A stretch of DNA of 41,534 bases, from positions 11,025-52,558 of the forward strand of contig KN883286.1 of assembly GCA_000934455.1 (NCBI GenBank), given 5' to 3'. This document shows positions 23,105 through 35,215 of the stretch, piece after piece. The position numbers and the translations under genes were made by a program. The notes below the pieces were generated by a model, which saw only the letters and a program-made list of their open reading frames with translations, was not told the DNA's origin and did no database searches. How positions within the stretch are numbered: the stretch's first letter is position 1; every line of letters starts with the position of its first letter. Source of the DNA: Apostichopus parvimensis. Taxonomy: Eukaryota > Echinodermata > Holothuroidea > Aspidochirotida > Stichopodidae.

Positions 23105-23791
23105 TATTAATACGAGGATATATTATGCAGTGTTTGTACCATATCGCTTGCCATATACGTATGTACATATGCGCATGCATGAAAGTTCAGTTCTACATAG
23201 TTGTCTTTGTCAACGGCTACGGGGAATACATCTAAATTTCAAAATTTACAACGTCATAAGTCCCTTTTGGTGATTGGATGTATTGAATCAAAATCACAAG
23301 GCAGTTTATAGCAGTCTTGAAAAAGTTGAAGGTAAGTTTGATTATGAACTGCCATATTGAGTGTAGCAGCCTTTAATTACTAATTTATATCCTAACGGTA
23401 GGAACGCTAGTGTGGCCTACATGTAGTGTAAGCTTAGGCCCAATGTATAACTCATGCCCGTGCTAACTTGTAAGGCTAACGCTCGGCATCAGTCACGGAT
23501 TTGGCCTGAATGCGAGTGTGTTGTTAAACAACCTTCGGATGTGGATGTTGATAGCTTAGACCTGTATCCTGAATCTGAGTTAAAATCGAAGTTTCGCCCA
23601 GGCCTTGGACTAGGGTGAAGCCCATGATATAGGCCTTGGCAGCCCACCGCTGTAAATTATAAACGATTAAAGGGTGTGAAGACTCGCGTACAAAGAAACA
23701 CACAGCTTGCTACTGTCGGTAATTAGACACTAGTATACAGTCAGTACATACAGCTACAGTCAATACCCACACCACAGTGTACATAGCAGCG

Positions 23792-23818
23792 ATGGACATC
23801 TCAGGTCTAGATAACAAG
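23792..23818 (+). CDS. Possible first coding exon of the very large GTPase
   Basis: An ATG in good context (gcgATGG) opens nine codons (MDISGLDNK) ending at AAG|GTATCA, phase 0. Joined to the acceptor at 28239/28240 it continues in frame into the large GTPase. This would make a 4.4-kb intron containing the repeat field. Support is only context and phase, so this is tentative; the frame at 28216 may start by itself. Confidence 0.22.
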
Positions 23819-24655
23819 GTATCACGTTTCATTACTGTCTGCATTTTGTAGCGACAAGAAGAAAACTTCACTTGCAAGCATGGAGAGTTAACTTTTTTCA
23901 GAGCGCGGCATGCGGTTTGGGGCGAGTCTTCAATGCCTTTAACTAGGCCTGTTCGGGCAAAAAACATTCGCGGTTGCATATATGTGGCACTAGCCTAATG
24001 CCTTAAATGAAATTAGGCCTTTCTTGTATTATTTATCTGTTTTAAAGCTATACTAAATCATCTGTGGTTCTACAGTTGGTAGCCATGCGACAATATTTTT
24101 GTTTCTGAAATGCAAACTAATCAATTTTGGTATTTTTTGTGAGAAAAAAATTGAGCAATTTTAAGTGAGAAATTGCTCCTAAACTATTGCTTCAGGGATA
24201 CTTGATTTTTTCAGAGGTTATTATGTCCAGTGCGAACAATACAACATAACGATGGCAATGCTTCCTGTAAATTATATGTTTGCAAGTTGTGCAGCTCTGA
24301 AGTTGCTATTTTGTTCTGCGATTCATCATAAGGTAGGGATTTGTTATGCCATTGTTTTACAACATAACCATGCGAGAACTGTGAAGGGCTTGTACTGTAA
24401 TTATAAACATACATTCTGTACAACTTACCAAATTGTAGGGTTCTAGCTTTTCTCTATATTAATTAATGAGGTTGTAAAGTTGTTCTGTATAAAACGAGGT
24501 CATCTTTGACAGCTACGATCTCAAAAGAGTCATGCTGAAAAAAAATCTGATTATTTGTTTTACAAGAGATTTAGTACCACCCTGTTTGTACAACAAATAT
24601 CAGGAGGGTATTTTATTATATTTTTTAAATATGATCCCTGCCTTCGTTATACTTT

Positions 24656-24960
24656 TAATGGTTCAAATAAATCAGTTGAAAAAGTGCAGTGTTTTATTGC
24701 TTGCATTATGTCTAGACACTCGTTTTACTTGATTTCCGCAGAATGTAATGGTTCACTTAAATCAGTTGAAAAGTGCAGTGTTTTTTATGCTGGCATTTTG
24801 TCTAGATTTAGTCGTTTTACTTGGTTTCGCCTTTCACGGCATATGCACGCAACATTTAATGGTTAACTTAAATCAGTTAACTGGTGCCGTATTTTTATGC
24901 TGGTATTATGTCTAGACAATCGTTTTACTTGATTTCCAACAATTCACAGCATAAACATAG
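24656..24960. repeat. Three imperfect tandem units of about 90-110 bp
   Basis: Units start with TAATGGTT(C/A)A(A/C)(A/T)TAAATCAG at 24656, 24746 and 24857. They share 'agtgcagtgtttt', 'tatgtctaga' and 'cgttttacttgatttc'. Spacings are 90 and 111. The neighbouring stretch 23819-24655 holds no recognised gene. Confidence 0.75.
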
Positions 24961-25685
24961 ACTATAACATTATCATACACACTTTAGTTGTATACCGTAC
25001 AGCTGTGTGCATTGTGTGCCGTCCAGGCCTGCATATATATGGTAACTAGTCTACGGCCAAATTTCTCGCTTCGCAATTTGACAGCCATTTTGTTATGGTA
25101 TATTAATTAAAGGTTTCATCGTTAAATGTTTTTTTACACATTATAGGCATACCACTACACTCTTCCCTTCAGCACACGACAGCGTATTGTCAGGGTCATT
25201 ATATATTAAGGTATTGCGTGTTCCTGTAGAGGTATTTTAAAGTGCAGGTTTTGAAGGAGGACAGCAGCCTAGACGCAAGTTTTACTGAGCCGACCCAAAC
25301 ATTTTTAAGATGTTGCGTCCCGTGGACACAAGCCTTAAAATCCCAGTAACAATACTGCTTATACCATTTAGCAACTTCTAGAACTGTTTTTGGTACACAA
25401 TTTTATTTCAAGCTTGCATATAAATCTAAATACTATATAAATACAGTGAGGTTTGCAGGGATGTCAAAGGTGAACTGTACCACCTGGGTGGTGTGATATA
25501 ACATGAGCATATACGTGATGAATAACACTTTTGAATGAATAGCACTATTCTTTAGGGTGTTGGGGTGGTGGTTCCTTTGTAAAATTTGACTCATTATTAA
25601 GTTTTGAACAATTAAAGACATATATTTCAGAGGTTGGAAATCTTCATAGCTTATTTCCATTCTTGAAATATAACATAAATATAGA

Positions 25686-26240
25686 AGAACCTTCCTGATG
25701 TTGGTGGAGGTCAGAAATCATCTAGAGTCAACACAGGTCAAAGTCTGTACATCTTGAAAACACCGTATCGTATGAAGAGTAACATTGACAATTCTTGAAA
25801 GATCTCGTACTTGGCATATAGTGTACCATGTTTATTGGACGAACACCCTATTGACGTTGGTGGAGGTTAAAGATCATCTTGGGTCAACAGAGATCAACTG
25901 CATGTTTGCATTGTAGATATTGGAGTTGCTAAAAGGTAATATTAGGTTAGAAGAGTTCCAAAGGTGTGAAGGACTTAAAGATGGTATTGTAAGAAATGCT
26001 AAATTTTAGACAAACTTCCCCCAAAAATATATAAAAAAATGACAGATTTCATACATGGGGTTTTGAACGCTCCATATTAAGTAGACCCCTTTTGTCTTTG
26101 GCATAGATCAAAGGTCATCTGGGATCAAGAGAACGTGTTTCCCACTTTCACTGTTTCAGTTGCATGACCAGTGCTTAAGTACTATGTCATAGTATGAAGA
26201 AAGCCTTACAAATATGGCATGTAATATTTGAAGGCAAAAC
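25686..26240. repeat. Degenerate repeat units of about 160-240 bp
   Basis: Three diverged blocks begin near 25690, 25846 and 26088. They share the pattern 'ttggtggaggt(c/t)a(g/a)a', 'atcat(c/t)t(a/g)g(a/g)gtcaa' and 'tatgaagaaa...'. AGGTCA-like words recur but look like part of the repeat, not regulatory sites. The regions 24961-25685 and 26241-26509 hold nothing I recognise. Confidence 0.45.
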
Positions 26241-26509
26241 CAAATATACAATCCACATCTCACAGTGTGTTACTCTATCACCAAGCATGTTTTGGTTTTC
26301 TTGGTTCCAAAGAGAGACAAACTTCTTTGGCACAGAAGAGGAAAAGAACTTCCTTTGAAGAAGATGGTGGATCTTCAGAGTGATGATTGTTTTCTATTAC
26401 ATGAGCTTTCTCTGACAATGTCATGACTTGTGCTTATTACAATAAATTGACAGTACAAAAAGCATTTAAGTCTTGTTAACTCTTTTCTGACAGTCTAAAG
26501 TACTCACAG

Positions 26510-27256
26510 AAGTTTTCGGAATGCTTTTAGATGTCATATCACAACATTTGTCAAAACATTACCATAACATCTCTACCACTTTTTCTGAAACATTTTTAAA
26601 ACATTGTGCTGACATCGAAATAATGTTATATAAAACGTTGTGAAAATGTTAACCTGCTATTCTAGCGAATCAACATTTAATAACATTATTTTATAACTTT
26701 GTCCTAACATTTGTCAAAATTTTATTATAACGTCTTAACCACATTTTAAAACGTTGTGCTGACAACGAAATAATGTTGTATAAAACGTTGTGAAAACTTC
26801 ATCCTTCTATTCTAGCGACACAACATTTGATATTTTTATAACGTCACTTCATAACGTTATCCTAACATTTGTCAAACTTTTATTATGACGTCTTTACAAC
26901 ATTTTCTGCAACATTTTAAAAAATGTTGTGGTGACATCGAAATAACGTTATATAAAACGTTGTGAAAACGTTATCCTGCTATTCTAGCAACTCAACATTT
27001 AATGTTCTATATAACTTTATTTTATAACGTTATCTTAATATTGTTCTTAAATGTTATTATAACGTCTTTACAACAATTTCTGCAACATCTTAAAATCGAT
27101 GTGCTTACATCGAAATAACGTAATATAAAACGTTGTGAAAACGTTATCCTGCTATTCTAGCGACTCAACATTTAACGTTTTAATAACATTATTTGTAACG
27201 TTATCATAACATTTGTTCAAGTATTTTCCTGATATTTTAAAAAAAATTGTGTTTGC
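26510..27256. repeat. 150-173-bp tandem array, about 4.5 units
   Basis: The landmark TCTAGC(G/A)A sits at 26661, 26811, 26983 and 27156, giving spacings of 150, 172 and 173. Each unit carries AACATTT, ATTATAACGTCTTTAC, 'acattttctgcaacattt', 'gtgctgacatcgaaataacg', 'tatataaaacgttgtgaaaa' and CGTTATCCTGCTATTC. The last units are most alike, suggesting growth at the right end. Confidence 0.9.
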
Positions 27257-27260
27257 TAGG

Positions 27261-28215
27261 AAAGTGGATTACAGATGAAACCTGTCAATGTGGATAGCCT
27301 AGGAAATGAAAGACTAAACCCCCTCCCCCCGTCTAACCTGACATACACAAGGTTAATCATTCATTCAATGCAGTTCATTATACAATCGTGCCTGCTGGCT
27401 CTTCAGAAAGTACACATTTACCTACGTCCAAGAATATGTCACACTTTCAAAGGGATTCAGCTTTCATTTTATAGCAAGTACAAAATATAACGCTTTCACC
27501 TTGCAGGAAACTCGCTTTAGTACTTGGAAATCACTTCCTGATAACATATTTTTATGACTTTGTTTATGTGTTCAATTTTGTTGAATTTATAACCAGTGTA
27601 ATGGACAAGTGGATCCTAATTGACATCATCACAATTGAGCAGAAAATGTTACTTTCCTTCTTTGTACAAATCACAGGCTCAAATGTACGACAGTCATGAA
27701 CATTTTTACCAAACTCTACCAGTACATTGTTCAAGCATTTGAATTCAGGGTACAATGCCAATTGCACAAACATTGCTTCACGTTTACAGGTTAAGTTAAA
27801 CAAAAGAGGTATACCATCCGCCGTGATTTCGTTTCATATCACCGATATGATACATTTCTGTAATAATGAATGTTTTTTCTGGCATCAATTAGTCAGCCAA
27901 AAAAAACCTAACAAAAGTCAGGAACAACATATTCAGATGGGTTTGTCAAAATGGCAATATTGAAAGTGGTTATCTTCCTTTTAAAGACCTCATTGTGTGT
28001 AACCCATATGATTTTGAGTTATTTCTATTTCACAAGTAATGGTTTAAAAGTTTTACTTGTGTATTCACGCTGAAAATGACGTAGTTGGTTTTGCAATTTT
28101 CAAGAAAGCAACAGAAAGCAACAGTTTGATATCGTTGTTGCACTTTATCTTCTGATATTGTTCAAATCAAACTATACTTCAATTATGCTTTTGCTTCTAT
28201 TTACACAGGAGTTTT
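27261..28215. other. Upstream region or intron of the very large GTPase
   Basis: No convincing coding exon. Two good acceptors lie at the right end: 'ttctatttacacag' ending at 28208 and 'ttctttttacag' ending at 28239. The first would put 28216 ATG in a 5' UTR-plus-coding exon. The second would skip that ATG and need an upstream coding exon. Confidence 0.45.
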
Positions 28216-31200
28216 ATGTTCTTTACGTTCTTTTTACAGACCCGTTCTTGCTGCCAACATTATCCATCAGTAAATAGCAAAGAAAACGGTGGTTCATTTA
28301 TGAACGGCAAACTTGGAGAAATGGAAGGTGATAATTATGGAAGCTACTCACCTTCGAAGGAAGCTAAACCAAACCTGCTGGAAGATAACGATGTTTCGAT
28401 TAAGTTACATAATACATCCAAGGTAGTAGTTCACTCATTACGAGGTTTTAGCGTTAATACACATGATAAAAGTTATCTCACTACTCCCAGAGGGACTCTC
28501 GCTTACATGTCATTAGAAAATTATAAAATTCCAAACGACTCAGAAATTTCAGTTACCTGGAACTTCTTTGACTTAAATAGTGAGCAGTTATATTTATCAC
28601 TATGTGCATATGGACATACCAATCTTTTACAGGATGTACCGATACCTACCAGTTCTACTATTTGGGAAGGTATTAAATACATGTCGAAAGTGAAACATAC
28701 TTGGTATATGGACAAAAGTTACGAAGGAGATCCGTCTCAAGTACGGCTTGCCGAGAATCCTATGCAGGTCTTGAAGGCAATTGCGCAGCAACTAAATCAA
28801 GTTAAACCAGTGGATGATGTCACGCGAGAAATTCGTTCATTTATTGACACATTTGGCTCCCATGTATCGATGGGACCATTTACGACAGGTGGTCGTTCTG
28901 TTGCAAAAGTAAGCATATCTAATTTTCAAAGTAATGACAAGCAAAACGTATGGCGCCTGCTCGAAAATGAATTTGAGAGATTCAAAGCAGAAGATGCTGA
29001 TGTTGTCTTTACTGATGAGAAAGGTGACTTGGTACCTTTTCAAAGAACTTCTGTGCGTGATGAGACTGCGAAATTTGAAAAGCAGTTATGTCTGTTTGGC
29101 GGAAGCAAACCCTTTACAGATGTGGATCAATGGAAAAGAGATTTAGCAACAAGCAGTCTCGTCATTTCAGGAGACTTATCTGAATCAAGTCTTTTGCCTG
29201 TTTGGGAAATCCTGAAGAAATCTAAATATGACTCTACAGAATATCTTGAAGCTATCTGCGATTTGTTACAAGATGTCTGGTCCAAGTCACAAGAGGTAAC
29301 GGAAGGACTACGAATTTCTTCGACTACAAAGGGTCTATTACCTGCAATGGTGCTACCAAAAGCAAACGAGGCACGAAGTTCATCTCGACTTGCCGAAGAT
29401 TCATCCAATGTCTTTGCTAATACGGTGTCTAGCTATCCGAAGATTGTGACTGATCTTCAGCTTAGTAACCTAAAACAAGGGATTTGGAATGCAACAACTT
29501 TGAGAACGAGTACTTGGAAAATCGACGATTTCACTGACAATGCTGTTATGTGGCAGTTCGTAAAGACCATCTTCTCCTTAGACTGCAGGGGCCGGAAATG
29601 TTTGACGATGCCTACATTAGCCTCACAGCCAGTATCTATCGAACATAAACATGACGGTAGTGATATCTTTGACTTGTTCGATTGTAACAATTGTGAGCAT
29701 AAGATACAACATGAATTGATCAGTGCAATGGATGTAACACTTGCCATACTACATTGCTGCGATCCCTTTCTTCGACAGGAGTTACTTTGGAAAATGGCCC
29801 AGTGTAGGCTTGCCGTACCTATCCTGCTTCCTTACCTGGATACGAAAGGTACCAAAACTGAGATACAACTTTGGGGCCTACGGAAAATTTACAAATCGTG
29901 GACGCATACAGCAGACAAATCACACGTCGAAGCCTGCATGATTGACTACCATTTGCCAATTGTCTCTCTGCTTCGTTTAGGTGATATAAGAATGTCGAAA
30001 TCAAGACTGTTGAACAAAATATTGGGAAAATTGCAAGGACACAATGACCATTCATACTTCGTCGATGTGAATGAAGAACCCCCTTGTGCTAAATGGTCAA
30101 AAGGAACCGTCGAAGCCGCCTGGTATCTACCGGAGGACACAATTGATTCACAAAATGATAACACACTGCAGGATGCTGTAAGTTTCTTCAACTTAAGGGG
30201 AAATGCTTTTGATCACCCTGTGCAGAAAGAATTCGTATGCAGAGCGTCGAATGTCCTTATCATTTTGGTAGAGGAGAAAAATCAAGATAAATTCCTTGGT
30301 GAGATAAAGAGACTGTCTGAAATTGTAGACGGGCATCTCATTTGCTTAATTTCGTCCACGAATCATGAACGAATGTGCAAAACATACAACGGTGTCAAAA
30401 GAACCTTGATCTTTAGCCAACCGTTTCTGGCAGACACTGGGGCAGAGATTTGCAGAAAGCTTAACATGCTGCTGTGGTCACATGATGATGGCCGACGCCA
30501 ACATAGATTTCATACGATATATTCCCTGGAGAATCTGTGCAAAGAACTAGACATTGACATTGACGAAGGTGCCGAAGGTTGTGTTGCTGGAAAAAAGTTG
30601 GCTAACGATATACTTACCACCATCCGTCAGTCTCCAGACAATTACAAGGTGAAACATTTACCTCTCCAAGGAAAGATGTGGCAGAAGTGGTCGCGTCTAG
30701 ATAAAAAATGGAACAAGGGGTATGCTAATCAGTTTACGTCTGTTGAGCACTACCGAGATGATCTTCGTGGTCAACTTACGAGAGCAAGGGAACAGCAACA
30801 TAAAACTGCTCTTTCTGAAGATGTTTTAACATTTATTGAAGCAATGAAAAGACCATTCACAACAAGGAGATACTTCGTTGCTTGGCTGACCTTCTACTTA
30901 AATGACTACTGTCATGAAAAACTTGAACCTTTGCGTATGGAGCTTGAAAAGATTCAAGATGAAAGCAGAGTTGCTAGAGCTGAAATGAGTAAATTAAAAG
31001 ACAACGAAAATATTGATGATGAAATAAAAGCTAGAATTACGCTTTTGGTTGAGAGAGAGATGGCACTGCAAGTACGAGCGTCCAAAGTCTTCAATAAAAT
31101 CGGGGCAGATTCTCTGGGCACAGAACATTTCGTAAGAGAAATTGCTCAACATTATGAAGCTTACGATGAAATGAAGGGGCTGACAGTGGTAAGCGTTAAC

Positions 31201-34200
31201 TCAACGATAGATTCAGAATCCCTTCCAGATGTTGCTGTTAGCCATTTGCTCGATGGTTATCCCTTAGAAATCCTTAATGGAGAAGTTGGGCAAGTTCCAC
31301 TGGGGTGGGTGCAAGCGGTATTTAGATCACTGATTAAAAGATTAGGAAACGCGAAGTTATGTGCCATCTCTGTTCTTGGGATTCAAAGTAGTGGCAAATC
31401 CACTTTGCTAAATTGTATGTTTGGAGTTCGTTTTGCTGTTAGTGCAGGTCGTTGCACACGCGGTGTTTTCATCCAGCTATTGAAGGTTGATGAAGAAATC
31501 CAAAAAGAAATAAATTGCCAGTATGTACTCGTTATAGATACAGAAGGATTGAAGGCCCCAGAGAGATCTCATGGATATGATATCCGGTACGACAACAAAT
31601 TAGCGACGTTTGCCCTTTGCTTAGCAGATGTAACTATTATCAACATCGCCGGACAGACTTTAGGAAAAGACATGACAGATATTATGCAGATAGCGGCGCA
31701 TGCTTTCATACGCATGAAAGAAGTTAACATCAAGTCAACATGCAGGATCGTTCAACAATTTGTCGCAGATATTGGAGCGGTTGACAAAAACAAGGAAGGT
31801 ACCCAAGCAATCCTAGTAACGTTAGATGAAGCGATATCTGCAGCAGCGACAGAGGAGGGATATGGTAACCTCTATTCAAGATTTTCAGATGTGTTCGACT
31901 TAAAACGAAACGAAGAAGTCCAATACATACCCAGTTTATGGCAAGGAGCTATGGCTCCACCAAACCACCGGTACAGTGAGAAAATTTTAAAGTTGAAAGG
32001 AGTCTTGATCAGTGATTTACGACATTCAGGTAAGACGTTCGGCCAGTTTCTTCAGAGATTGACGAATGTTTGGATTGCAGTAAAGGAAGAAAACTTTATT
32101 TTCAGCTTTCAAAATTGCGTTGCGGCTGTACAGTACAAGATATTTCAACATTCGTATGGAACTTGGGTCGGTGAAATGAGACGAACAATAATGGAATGGA
32201 AGTCTAACGCAAAGCGAAAAATAAAGAGCGTATCGACAAGTGAAACACAAAATACGAAACAAGAACTGAAAGAAGAAATAAGTGAAGTTGTAGACAAAGC
32301 AGCAGCAAAGGTGGCAAAACTAGTGGATAGTTACATGTCAGATAATACCCCCGCAGAAGACTATCAGCTCAATCAATTTAAAGACGAATTTCTGCGTGAC
32401 TTGAACGTAACTAAAAGGATGTTCACGCAAGATGCTCGAGAGGCTTTGGACACAATTGCTGAAAGCATAGTCCAAAGGAACCAAATGGAAGTCCTACTCC
32501 CAAAGTGTAGAATGAGCTCCGTCAAAATGCTAAAACGGAGGCGGTAAAGTTGCGTCAAATACATGTTGATGCCGCCTCGTTTGGAGACATCCCCATAAAT
32601 GAAATCAACAAAACCTTTGATAAGCTCTGGGATACATGGGTAAAAGATATATTCAAGAAATATCCGCCAAGGCATGTGGAACAGATTGCCGTTCAGAGAG
32701 AATTCGATCTATACCTTGTTAATGCAGGAGAGAAATATGATCTTACCAATGGCATAAAACAGAGACTTTTGAAGAAACAGAAACCTTTATTGAAGAGGGT
32801 TATGAAAAGCAGTGTAGGATACTTTAAGTCGGTGGATCATACAGAAGTCGCAGAGAACATTATTGCGTCAAGCTTACAAAACTTGCAATTAGAAATAGAT
32901 GATGATATGGCATACGAAACACAACTAAAACAAAATTTGATAGACTCTGCAATTAATGCCCTGAACAAAAAATATGATGGCGCGAGTTTAACGCAGGAAG
33001 TAAAGTTCCAAACAATGGTTACTCTGTGTCAAAAAGCTGTACCTATAATATACGAAGGAAGAATACAATACAATGAAAGGTACTCCCTCCGTGAGCTTCT
33101 TGCAAAAGAAAAGGAAAACCTCAGAATGGATTTCATTGCATTGTGTTCTAGCTCCTTCCAGGACAAACGAGTTTCCGAAAGTCTTCTCGAGTTGCTCAAT
33201 AACACTATTAATGAAGTAATTGCCAACTATCTGGGTCCAGCGGTGTATAGGGCTGTCTTGAGGGAATGTCCATACTTTGCCAGCAAATTTGCCATGTTTG
33301 GAAATATACTTGAAGATATGGCACAGAGAGAGGACTTCTCTTCATATAGTTTGTTTTTATTTGATCTCGAAAAATTTCTCGAAAAATGGTCTCTGAATAA
33401 AATAGCACAAGTATGTGCAAGAGAGCACGGAGCTCGGTCATTCCTGCATTATCTTATAGAAAGAAAGGTGGTAGATATTCAGGGAAAACTTCTGGATTGT
33501 ATCTCTACATGCAATCTACTGGAAGTTCCGGACGATCGCAAACCTTTCCATGAATGGGTTAAGCAATTTTGTCAGGATACCAAACGGCGCATACCCAATC
33601 TACACTTACCAGATGATGACATGAAAAATCTTTTACTTTTTGATGTGAAAGATTTAGGTTTCTTCAGTGAAGAGGTCAGGAAATATGTTGCAGACCAACT
33701 GACAGTTGACATGTTGGAACGTTTCACTCTTCCGAAGCCAGGTCAAGTTGATGTCACAGAGCAAGTGTTGTTAAAGCTGCCAGATAAACCGCATCTAGCC
33801 ATCATGAAACATGTCACTGGATGCACAGAGCAATGTCCAATATGCCACGTGCCCTGCGACAACATGACAATGCAACACGAGAAACATAGAGCCGAATTAC
33901 ATTACCCGGAGGGAGTCATCGGTTGTGCCACAAGAGATCGCGGTCGTCTAGTTTGTTCGATCTGCACTTCTATTGTTACCACAGACGAAGTTTACTACGA
34001 TGGCAAAAACTACAAGAAATACAAAGACCATCAGAAAGATTTTCCTAATTGGATCATTCAGCCAATACAAAACGATTCCCCGATCAAATATTGGCAATGG
34101 GTAATGAATCGTTTCAATGAAGATTTTGCCCAACTTTACGGTCATAGAGAAGCAAAGCTTCCTCATGGTTGGACTAAAATAACCAAACAAGAAGCCATCG

Positions 34201-34259
34201 AAGATTTGAGGCAGGCATATGCAACAAATACCCTGGCAGAACATTCCTCACGCAACTAA
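28216..34259 (+). CDS. Interferon-induced very large GTPase (GVIN/URGCP family), one frameshift
   Basis: Two abutting frames (28216-32547, 1443 codons; 32550-34259, 569 codons) together cover a very large GTPase in one exon. Residue numbers are from 28216. About 45-370 looks MACPF-like: FGSHV at 213-217 followed by a GG, and later a GG with W and PVWEIL. About 500-900 is the GVIN/URGCP helical region, with the block around DVTLAILHCCDPF, AVPILLP, SKSRLLN (594-600) and KGTVEAAWYLP. Then come a QGKMWQKW block and a helical stretch. The GTPase domain has P-loop GIQSSGKST (1055-1063) and DTEG (1108-1111). The second frame is helical and ends in a Cys/His cluster beginning with the TGC codon at 33822 (CTEQCPICHVPC, then H and C residues). 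Family members are cytoplasmic, dynamin/GBP-related, and interferon-induced in vertebrates. The first frame ends at TAA 32545-32547 while the correct frame is open from 32511, so one base is missing or two added in 32511-32547. With over 2,000 otherwise open codons this is a sequencing error or a very recent mutation. The start is uncertain. Confidence 0.93.
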
Positions 34260-35215
34260 AAGTTGTCACAGGAAGACCTTGAAATTCGAATCCATTTGGT
34301 AATAGTGAATGTTATGATCACTTTCTTCCCAAACTCCCAAAACTTTCTGATTTTCTAATTTCATTATAGCTAAACATTACAAACCTATTAAAAGAACCAG
34401 ATCTGACGTGATTTTGTGTTCATAAATGATGTGGGTAAGGGATACATTCATGTGCAACCCGATATGTAAAGACCTGTTTAGGTATCTTCGAGGCGTGCAG
34501 GCTTCCAGCTATATGTACAAATGACATACCTACGTACAAACATGGAGTTAGCGACCTGGCCTGCATGTTTACCTTCGGACCTGCATGTAAATATAAATCA
34601 GTAACATCTGAATTGCATGTGCGCAGTCTCGATGCAAAGGTTAGACACCACATTGACTAGTAGTTGAAAGATCCATAGGTAAGCTTTTAAAAGTTGTAAC
34701 ACAAATCTAATAGATCAAATGAAGTCTATTACTTACTAAAAAAATGGTTTATGCGGTGTTCGGCAAAAACATTCATATAATTCAGGAAAAGTGGATCAAG
34801 TATATTGATTTACCTTATTGAAATAGATGAATTGATTAGTAAATGTAATATATGAAACTTTGCTGTAACATAAAATATGTTTTAACATGGAAAATACAGA
34901 AGCAAGTGCGCTGTCTGTCAAATGATGTATTGTATGGCGGAAGACTGATGTTATCAAAGCCTTTTGCAGAACTGCTTTAATTTACGAATCTGTTCGATTG
35001 CTGATGTACTCATTTTAGATTTCTTTAAACGTATGTGAAGGACTGGCCATTATCTGTCTACTTTCGCCAGTTTCTGCAACTTGATATTATCAGTTTCTCA
35101 CTTTATGGAATAACTTTGTTGTATTATGTATTATAACATTTTTCTTTCTTACAATTTTGTATACACTACTATATTTGCTAGTTGGGGTAGCGAAATTTGT
35201 AACCACTTTCTTAGA
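34260..35215. other. 3' region of the very large GTPase, no further gene seen
   Basis: AT-rich. An ATTAAA lies near 34388, about 130 bases after the stop, and could serve as poly(A) signal. No other signal or reading frame is convincing. Confidence 0.45.

Larger units (their letters stand above)
22320..27260. mobile_element. Possible 4.9-kb non-autonomous element with inverted AGCAAACACA ends
   Basis: The left end reads cccAGCAAACACA at 22320. The right end read on the other strand is cctAGCAAACACA, starting at 27260; 12 of 13 bases match. Both ends run into AACGTT-rich repeats. No open frame inside resembles a transposase. No convincing target duplication is visible beyond a shared AA. The two ends might instead belong to separate short elements. 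Confidence 0.3.

Noticed and set aside
23271-23336. Second copy of exon 1 of the 2048 gene, ending in a GTAAGT donor
   Set aside because: The donor and 'ttgaaaaa...gaag' look similar, but the frame has no ATG and an upstream stop, so it is not a usable first exon.
25686-26130. AGGTCA-like words as nuclear-receptor sites
   Set aside because: They recur as part of a degenerate repeat and have no consistent half-site spacing.
22320-27260. CRISPR-like array or prokaryotic mobile element
   Set aside because: Repeats are long and degenerate without uniform spacers, and the surroundings are clearly animal nuclear DNA.
32508-32547. Programmed ribosomal frameshift or short intron in the very large GTPase
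   Set aside because: No slippery heptamer in the right frame; the only GT-AG pair that would repair the frame gives about 41 bases, too short for an animal intron.
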